Shown: positions 54,357 to 59,906 of the stretch, in pieces
How positions within the stretch are numbered: the stretch's first letter is position 1
Layout of the letters: each line of letters starts with the position of its first letter
Assembly: GCA_026387665.1 (NCBI GenBank)
Contig: JAPLLG010000009.1
Coordinates: forward strand, 1 to 64,000
Direction of reading: 5' to 3'
DNA length: 64,000 nt
From: Nitrospirota bacterium
GTDB lineage: Bacteria > Nitrospirota > Nitrospiria > Nitrospirales > Nitrospiraceae
The notes under the pieces: generated by a model
Seen by the model: only the letters and a program-made list of their open reading frames with translations
Told to the model about the DNA's origin: nothing
Database searches by the model: none
Made by a program: the position numbers and the translations under genes

Positions 54357-54385
54357 TTGACAATGCTTGATCGGTCAAGCATAGT
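54357..54385 (+). promoter_or_regulatory. Transposase promoter with perfect palindrome in the spacer
   Basis: -35 TTGACA (54357-54362), 17-nt spacer, -10 CATAGT (54380-54385). ATGCTTGA-TCGG-TCAAGCAT (54363-54382) is a perfect 8+8 inverted repeat, well placed for repression. GGAGG follows before the ATG. Confidence 0.8.
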
Positions 54386-54409
54386 GCCTCTGTCACCACG
54401 GAGGAAGCT

Positions 54410-55243
54410 ATGAACAAGCTGACGCAGGCCAAACGAGTTCAGATCATCGCCGCCTTGGTTGAGGGCAACAGCATCCGCGCTACTTGCCGCATGACTGGCG
54501 CAGCGAAGGGCACTATCCTGAAACTCTTGGCTGACCTCGGTACGGCCTGCGCTGCCTATCAGGATCGCGCTCTTCGCAATCTTCCCTGTAAGAAAATTCA
54601 GTGCGATGAAATCTGGTCGTTTTGCTACGCGAAAGAAAAGAACGTCCCTGAAGAGATGAAGGGCAAGCTCGGCTTTGGTGATGTGTGGACCTGGACGGCC
54701 ATCGACGCAGACAGCAAGTTGATCGTGTCATATCTGGTCGGTGGACGGAGCGCAGAGTACGCGAAAAAGTTTATCGACGATCTGGCCTCACGCTTGGCCC
54801 ATCGCGTGCAACTGACTACGGATGGGCACAAAGCCTATCTCAGGGCCATTGAAGGCGCGTTCGGTGCGGATGTGGACTACGCCATGCTGGAAAAGATTTA
54901 TGCGGCTCCGCCACGCGACGGACAGGCACGGTATAGCCCTGCGGATTGTTGCGGAGCGAGGAAGATTAAGGTGTCAGGCAATCCAGATTTGGCCAAGGCA
55001 TCAACGAGCTTTGTGGAACGACAAAACATGACCATGCGTATGGGCATGCGACGAATGACCCGCCTGACCAATGCCTTTAGCAAGAAGATTGAGAACCAAG
55101 CCCATGCCGTGGCCCTGCATTTCATGCACTACAACTTCGCCAGGATTCACCAAACGCTCCGAGTCACGCCAGCGATGGAGGCTGGAATTGCGAGTCATGT
55201 GTGGAGCTTGGGGGAAATCGCAGGATTGCTCGATTCAAACTGA
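54410..55243 (+). CDS. IS1-family DDE transposase
   Basis: 277 residues. N-terminal HTH (VQIIAALVEGNSIRATCRMTG), then catalytic residues Asp in IQCDEIW, Asp in TTDGHKAY and Glu in SFVERQN, with MRRMTRLTNAFSKK and FMHYNFARIHQTLR. A single unshifted frame, unlike classical IS1 InsAB, as in the larger IS1-type branch. The coding end reaches into the right inverted repeat. Acts in trans on the 19-bp ends described here. Confidence 0.93.
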   Translation: MNKLTQAKRVQIIAALVEGNSIRATCRMTGAAKGTILKLLADLGTACAAYQDRALRNLPCKKIQCDEIWSFCYAKEKNVPEEMKGKLGFGDVWTWTAIDADSKLIVSYLVGGRSAEYAKKFIDDLASRLAHRVQLTTDGHKAYLRAIEGAFGADVDYAMLEKIYAAPPRDGQARYSPADCCGARKIKVSGNPDLAKASTSFVERQNMTMRMGMRRMTRLTNAFSKKIENQAHAVALHFMHYNFARIHQTLRVTPAMEAGIASHVWSLGEIAGLLDSN

Positions 55244-55252
55244 CCCACTACC
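55234..55252 (-). repeat. Terminal inverted repeat, right
   Basis: TTCAAACTGACCCACTACC, complement of the left end; overlaps the last codons and stop of the transposase. Confidence 0.93.
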
Positions 55253-55260
55253 ATCCCGCA
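55253..55260. repeat. Target-site duplication, right copy
   Basis: ATCCCGCA, identical to 52813-52820. Confidence 0.93.
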
Positions 55261-55290
55261 CGCGGACGAGGCGCTCCGACAAAGACTCCC
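55258..55290. repeat. Short repeat family E, copy 1
   Basis: GCACGCGGACGAGGCGCTCC followed by GACAAAGACTCCC. Variants at 55841-55874 and 56826-56859. The transposon target duplication touches its left edge. The rest of the gap to 55503 shows no gene. Confidence 0.6.
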
Positions 55291-55502
55291 GGCCATTTTC
55301 TTCACCTCACAGCTTCGTGATCAGCCGATCCTGAAAGTTGCGAAAAAGCCGTTTTGCAGGGCCCTTGGCCTACAACGAACAACAATGGATCTTGACCACC
55401 TTTCCTATTTCCCCGTCGCCTTGCGATCCTGAGAACAAATGCTACAGTTCGACATAAGACTTTTCATTGCGATTCAGACAACACAGGAAGGAAACAGCCA
55501 TC

Positions 55503-55694
55503 ATGTCTAAAAAACAAAAAGGACCCGGACCATCCTCCCATACGGGCGAATCGATGGAAGAGGAGATTCGTGCTCTTGCCTATCAGCTGTACTGCGAAGG
55601 CGGCAATCAGGACGGTCGTGATTGCGAGTACTGGCTGGAGGCCGAGCGACAAGTGATCGCTCGCAGCAAGGCGCACGTGCGCCGAGTCGCCTGA
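55503..55694 (+). CDS. DUF2934 protein
   Basis: 63 residues. The DUF2934 pattern IRALAYQLYCEGGNQDGRDCEYWLEAERQ fills the centre; the N-terminus is Lys/Pro-rich. Such small proteins are common in Nitrospira and soil bacteria and have no known function. AGGAAA before the ATG at 55503. Confidence 0.85.
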   Translation: MSKKQKGPGPSSHTGESMEEEIRALAYQLYCEGGNQDGRDCEYWLEAERQVIARSKAHVRRVA

Positions 55695-55840
55695 TCACGG
55701 AGAGACCAGCGTATAGTTGTCGCTTCTCGATGGCTCAATCCGCCCTGAAGCAGGTGCGTAGTAGCGCTGTGCCCTGACCAGCCCTATTGCCTTCAAGACA
55801 AACAGCCGCCTCTTTCACTCTTCAGCGCGCAGCACCAGCC

Positions 55841-55874
55841 GCACAAGGACGAGGCACACCAACAAAGACGCCCC
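55841..55874. repeat. Short repeat family E, copy 2
   Basis: GCACAAGGACGAGGCACACC followed by AACAAAGACGCCCC, in the gap between the DUF2934 gene and the reductase. Confidence 0.55.
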
Positions 55875-55921
55875 ACCCTTTTCCCTCTACCTGTCCTAGC
55901 GGACGGTGGCAGCACTGGTGG

Positions 55922-56653
55922 CTATGGAAGGATGATGGCCTGCTCGGAATGGCCGATCGCTTTGAGCGCCGTTTCCAGCGCGTCGACCATCGACGGAGGG
56001 CCGCAAAGAAAGATCACGGTATCGGGACCGGGCGGCGGCAGATGTTCGCGCAGCACCGCCTCGGTGATGCGGCCCGTGCCTTGCGACCAGCCTGCAGGCG
56101 GCTCGCTCAACACATGGTAGCAATGGAAGCTCGCGTGATCGCGGACATCCTCCTCCCACTCCTCACGGAAAATGATGTCGGCCTCGGTCTTGTTGGCATA
56201 GAGCAAAAACAACTCGACTGGGAGGCTCTTGGCGAGAATCCAGCGAATAATGGCAATCATCGGGGTGATGCCAGAACCACCGGCCACAAACCCCACCTGC
56301 TTCGCCATACCGTCCACCCAATGGCCACCGGGATTCGGCCCGCTCATCAGCACCCTGTCTCCGATCTCCCGATCATGGAGATACCGCGACATCGCGCCGG
56401 TCTCGTACCGCTTCACCGTCAAGTCGAAGTACCCAGTGGCGCCGGGCATCGACGACGGCGTGTAGGGCCGTTTCACCAGTTTGTCGTCGATCGTGGCATG
56501 GACATAGAGATGATCGCCTGGCAACAGATCCAACGTGGCGTCGTCAGGCAGGGCAAAGCAGAGGGTCTTCGTGTCGTGGGTATCGCGATGAACCGCCGTG
56601 AGCTCGTACGGCACGGGCAACTTCGACATGATGCGCGTGACAGGTCCCGACAT
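55922..56653 (-). CDS. Ferredoxin/cytochrome b5 reductase-type flavoprotein
   Basis: 243 residues. FAD site RPYTPSS and the following GYFDLTVKRYETGAMSRYL; NAD(P) site GGSGITPMIA, LLYANKTEADI and C-terminal CGPPSMVDAL. No Fe-S domain. It would pass electrons from NAD(P)H to a one-electron carrier such as a ferredoxin, cytochrome or globin not encoded alongside. The ATG at 56653 has GGAG 5 nt upstream. Confidence 0.9.
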   Translation of the reverse strand: MSGPVTRIMSKLPVPYELTAVHRDTHDTKTLCFALPDDATLDLLPGDHLYVHATIDDKLVKRPYTPSSMPGATGYFDLTVKRYETGAMSRYLHDREIGDRVLMSGPNPGGHWVDGMAKQVGFVAGGSGITPMIAIIRWILAKSLPVELFLLYANKTEADIIFREEWEEDVRDHASFHCYHVLSEPPAGWSQGTGRITEAVLREHLPPPGPDTVIFLCGPPSMVDALETALKAIGHSEQAIILP

Positions 56654-56825
56654 CATGGCTCCATCATACGAGCCTGAGAGATCGGTCGCAACTGAGGCAG
56701 TGGCGGGCAAGCCCGCCAAGAGCTGATGGCCGATAGCGTATGGCGGATAGCAGAAACAAGAACCGCATCTAGGAAGATTGATCGCGCTTCACGCTTCATA
56801 AATGACGAGAGACGGAATCACGTAG

Positions 56826-56859
56826 CGCACGCAGACAAGGCACTTCAACAAAGACTCCC
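56826..56859. repeat. Short repeat family E, copy 3
   Basis: GCGCACGCAGACAAGGCACT followed by TCAACAAAGACTCCC, about 1 kb from copy 2. Confidence 0.55.
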
Positions 56860-56921
56860 ATTTCTTCGCCCCGGTGCTCTCGGAAAGAAGCAAGGGCGGG
56901 GCAGAATCCCCCCACTACCCA

Positions 56922-57317
56922 CTAGCCTCGTCTCATTGCCAAGCAAGTAACTCCAATTCCCACTGTTACGAGGACAGCTGTGACAAGTTGCTCGCTGTGC
57001 GGTTGCTCCCCCCAAGCCCACGAGGCAAAGTGTTCGCAATTGAAATCGAACAGATGATAGGGCGTACCAAGACAACTTTGTGATCTTCGCAGAATTTGAC
57101 TGCAATGAATCGAATTCGAGGGAGCCCTTACTATCTCGACAGGCTTGCCACAAGAAAACGCACCGAGCGGGGCTCGCACGACACCATGCCCCTTGCGAGC
57201 ATGAATCACCTCACCGTTCCCTACATAGATACCGTGATGATAGACATGATCTGTCCATACTCTGATCCACGCGCCTTGCCGTAGCAATTGAACCCACTCA
57301 CCAACCGAAGCATACAT
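56922..57317 (-). CDS. LRAT/NlpC-P60 superfamily protein with C-terminal membrane anchor
   Basis: 131 residues. Lecithin:retinol acyltransferase-like fold: VYHHGIYVGNGEVIHAR with the catalytic His, and NCEHFASWAWG with the nucleophile Cys, the circular permutation of the NlpC/P60 papain-like core. The C-terminal LVTAVLVTVGIGVTCLAMRRG is a membrane anchor. Bacterial members may act as thiol acyltransferases or hydrolases; the substrate is unknown. AGGGAG before the ATG. AT-richer than the core genes. Confidence 0.85.
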   Translation of the reverse strand: MYASVGEWVQLLRQGAWIRVWTDHVYHHGIYVGNGEVIHARKGHGVVRAPLGAFSCGKPVEIVRAPSNSIHCSQILRRSQSCLGTPYHLFDFNCEHFASWAWGEQPHSEQLVTAVLVTVGIGVTCLAMRRG

Positions 57318-57458
57318 AGAAACTCCCTACTAAGTACACGACTTACCCGTACAGACTATTCTGCTCTCAGAAAAAAGTCAACGCGCCAAAAGTAAAGACG
57401 TGTCAGTTCAGCCAACACGCATGCCGAAAGTAAACCAATCCCAGCAACCTATCTCAGG

Positions 57459-58289
57459 CTAACGGACGCAGGGACCAGAATAATATGGCCTGCTCTTCAT
57501 TGGCATCGGTACGCCCAAGTTACCTTTCCAGAAATGTGAATCTCCGAGGAGCCAATGATATAAGTTTGCATATTCATAGTCGGGATGAATTTTAAGGCCC
57601 ACGCCTCCAACTCTTGATGTGTCTCTTACCAACATCTTCTTTATGGCCTCGAATACAGGAAGTGTATATTTAGCTTCTCCCCCAATCCTGGCTATAGAGC
57701 ATGAGGCAACTACGTCGGCAAGCTGAAGAAGGCGGACAAGCTTCGGCTGCGAGGAGAGGACATTAAGCGCAAGCCTATCAGGCTTTACGTAGATAGTCCC
57801 AGACTCTACCGTTTCAAGGCAGTCTGCGAAAAACCGGTCCTCATCCGACCGATCCCCGCTGGGCCGTGCAGCGACGACCACACCATGTTTATCCCGGCGG
57901 GCCAGTTCGTTGTGCACACGTTCAATAAACAGACGAGTCACATCCGCTTCAGGATTTGGCGCTCCCGCTACAGCCCGTTTAAATCGTGTATCTTCCGCGA
58001 TCACTAAAGCTTTCACGCCTGCTGCATCAGCAATTGCCAGAGATTGCAGAAAAAAATCCTCCCGCTTGGGATGGATTAGGTTGCGCCACATCCAGAGCTC
58101 ACGGCCAGGCGACCACTTGAAGCATTCTCGGTCTGGAAATCCAAAATTCTTGCACACATCACTAAGCTTTCTTTCCAAATCCGCAACTTGCCCATCGGGT
58201 ACACATATGCCTCCGATTCCAACAATAGGGCCCATGTTCGGCCTAGATGGGCTGTCTTGTCGAGCATCGTCAGCAAAAACAAATTCCAT
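57459..58289 (-). CDS. DUF3800 protein
   Basis: 276 residues. Begins EFVFADDARQD, the first acidic strand of the DUF3800 RNase-H-like fold (where DDS/DES is usual, here DDA). Later acidic strands ALVIAEDTRF and VVVAARPSGDRSDEDRFF and a C-terminal LLQLADVVASCSIARI complete the fold. Often found on mobile DNA; nuclease activity is suspected but unproven. The Ser to Ala change may matter. Base composition is AT-richer than neighbours, suggesting transfer. Confidence 0.8.
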   Translation of the reverse strand: MEFVFADDARQDSPSRPNMGPIVGIGGICVPDGQVADLERKLSDVCKNFGFPDRECFKWSPGRELWMWRNLIHPKREDFFLQSLAIADAAGVKALVIAEDTRFKRAVAGAPNPEADVTRLFIERVHNELARRDKHGVVVAARPSGDRSDEDRFFADCLETVESGTIYVKPDRLALNVLSSQPKLVRLLQLADVVASCSIARIGGEAKYTLPVFEAIKKMLVRDTSRVGGVGLKIHPDYEYANLYHWLLGDSHFWKGNLGVPMPMKSRPYYSGPCVR

Positions 58290-58348
58290 ACGTCAAATCT
58301 ACGCTTTAATTTTATACGGCCATGATTCACTGATAGCGAGAATGCGCT

Positions 58349-58681
58349 TTAAACGAGGTCTGCTTGTCTTTGAGCGGCAATTGAGATTGCAAGCTGCGGA
58401 TAGCCCTCGACTTGTCCAGACAGAGTGAATCCAGAATCACTAGCCTTGCCTGACAGTATCAAGTCGAAATTACTGATAGCGCCTAATATGGAATTGAGCT
58501 GGCCACGATAGTGCGACACATGAATCTTCGCGTTTACTGATTGGCCATCAGCCTGATAGGTACCACGGTATAAATACGTGAGGTCACCTCCATGAATTTT
58601 TCCGTTATCTACGACTACCAAACCGACACCAGCACTCCCGCCTGGTGCCGAAAAAACTACTGAGTACAACCCTGGAAGCAT
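58349..58681 (-). CDS. GrlR-like regulatory protein
   Basis: 110 residues. Pattern GLYSVVFSAPGGSAGVGLVVVDNGKIHGGDLTYLYRGTY split over the N-terminal half is that of the GrlR family (beta-barrel, calycin-like), named for a negative regulator of type III secretion. No secretion genes are near, so it is an orphan. GAGG precedes the ATG. Low-GC like the DUF3800 gene 59 nt downstream. Confidence 0.8.
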   Translation of the reverse strand: MLPGLYSVVFSAPGGSAGVGLVVVDNGKIHGGDLTYLYRGTYQADGQSVNAKIHVSHYRGQLNSILGAISNFDLILSGKASDSGFTLSGQVEGYPQLAISIAAQRQADLV

Positions 58682-59169
58682 TGGTCCTCTTATTTTGAGT
58701 GAAAGAATAGCACCAGGCTACTTTCCGTCAGCGATTGTGTCAACCCATTAAATAGGGGAAGCGAACTAGGAGGATATGGGGACTTCCTCCTAGTTCTATG
58801 AACTCTCTCCGCACGAACATCCCGCATGCCCCCACTGCGCGCGTCGCATTGACTCTTGTGAAGCGTATCTCGTTCCAGAGTTCGGACGCTTCACGGTCGA
58901 CGAACGACGCTGGAACCATACGCGTTGCGCGAGCACAGAAGATCATCAGCCTCCACCCCCTCCTCTGTTCCGCGAGCAAGAGGACGGCCAGGCTACCCGC
59001 TCAGCGCCTCGAACCATCGTTCCGGCAGGCTTCGGTGCGCTGGTGAGAATTGAGTGCTGAGTCCTGAGATTGAATGACAAGAGCTTACGGTCTATGGCAC
59101 CAGGGGAATGAGGGGCGCGCATGATTCACGAAATACGAACAGCATGCCGTTTCTGTCGTTGTACAGTCC
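58682..59169. other. Intergenic repeat-rich region
   Basis: About 490 nt without a gene. It contains a perfect 12-bp hairpin GAACTAGGAGGA/TCCTCCTAGTTC (58763-58774, 58785-58796), a family B core split by a family C hairpin, and the unit TTGAGTGCTGAGTCCTGAG near 59047. Confidence 0.65.
58833..58939. repeat. Family B core interrupted by family C hairpin
   Basis: ACTGCGCGCGTC (58833) and GCGTTGCGCGAGCACAG (58923-58939) are the two halves of the B core. Between them lies the C hairpin GTGAAGCGT (58858-58866) / ACGCTTCAC (58886-58894). Confidence 0.75.
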
Positions 59170-59466
59170 TTAGGCCGCAGTGCGGACCTTCACTGTGAGA
59201 CGCACCTGCGCGCCGAGCCGGGCCAGCATGTCAATCAACGCATCCGTGCTGAACAAATCGATACGGCCCCGAAGGAGATCGCTGACGCGGGGCTGAGTCA
59301 CGCCGAGTATCTTGGCTGCCGATTTCTGCTTGTGACCGCGAGCCGCAATGAGCTTCTGCACCTGGATCATGAGGTCTGCCCGGACCAGCAAATGCTCCGC
59401 CTCGTCGTGGCGAAACCCGAGGTCACGGAATACATTCCCGCTAGACGATGAGATCTTCAGTTTCAT
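59170..59466 (-). CDS. XRE-family antitoxin-like protein (HigA2 type)
   Basis: 98 residues. HTH at about 50-80: KQKSAAKILGVTQPRVSDLLRG, followed by IDLFSTDALIDMLARLGAQV. This is the HigA2/XRE antitoxin layout usually paired with a RelE/HigB toxin. No toxin gene is found on either side. Its ATG overlaps the TGA of the AbrB-like gene (ATGA), with GGGGGGAG ahead. Confidence 0.88.
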   Translation of the reverse strand: MKLKISSSSGNVFRDLGFRHDEAEHLLVRADLMIQVQKLIAARGHKQKSAAKILGVTQPRVSDLLRGRIDLFSTDALIDMLARLGAQVRLTVKVRTAA

Positions 59467-59681
59467 CCTGCTCCCCCCTCTCGCTTCAGGTAGTCGGAAG
59501 AATACGTGCCCTTGGCCAGCCCCTGCAAGGTTCCCACATACCGCTTAGACTTCGACCTCACGATCATCAGATCGCCCTTCACGACAACCAGCAATTCATC
59601 GCCGCTTTTGACGCCCATCGCCTTCCGAGCTTCCCTCGGAATGACAAGCTGATTCTTACTGCTGAGCTTATGAATGGCCAT
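59463..59681 (-). CDS. AbrB/MazE-type swapped-hairpin protein
   Basis: 72 residues. N-terminal AbrB domain: HKLSSKNQLVIPREARKAMG, GDELLVVVKGDLMIVRSK, with a C-terminal tail (GTLQGLAKGTYSSDYLKREGG) like those of AbrB antitoxins. GGGAGG before the ATG. Co-translated with the XRE gene. No PIN or MazF toxin follows. Confidence 0.88.
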   Translation of the reverse strand: MAIHKLSSKNQLVIPREARKAMGVKSGDELLVVVKGDLMIVRSKSKRYVGTLQGLAKGTYSSDYLKREGGAG

Positions 59682-59798
59682 AATATCCTCCCGACAAGGC
59701 GTTACATTACCGTAGAAATATAACGCCGCTCAATCGCACGCTCTTTTGCGCTCACGCACACCGTCCGACAGAAATCTCCCCCACTTCTCTCTAAGCGG

Positions 59799-59894
59799 GG
59801 AGGAGCAGCCGAGCTGTCCTTCACTGCGCGCGTCGAACGAGCACATTCTGATCGTGCGCGTTCCGCGAGCAAGAAGGATGGTCCGGCTGCTCCC
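59799..59894. repeat. Palindromic repeat family B near the peroxidase gene end
   Basis: Arms GGAGGAGCAGCCGAGC and GTCCGGCTGCTCCC around TGCGCGCGTCGAACGAGCAC and GCGCGTTCCGCGAGCA. Ends 12 nt before the stop of the peroxidase gene. Confidence 0.87.
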
Positions 59895-59906
59895 TTCCCC
59901 TCACAC

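Larger units (their letters stand above)
52821..55252 (+). mobile_element. Complete IS1-family transposon with two passenger genes
   Basis: 2432 bp bounded by perfect 19-bp terminal inverted repeats (GGTAGTGGGTCAGTTTGAA at 52821-52839 and its complement at 55234-55252) and flanked by an 8-bp direct duplication, ATCCCGCA. It contains, all on the plus strand, an 86-residue basic protein gene, an HTH-P63C protein gene and the transposase. All three reading frames are open, so it may still be active. Simple IS1-family elements of this transposase type usually hold only the transposase. Confidence 0.93.
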
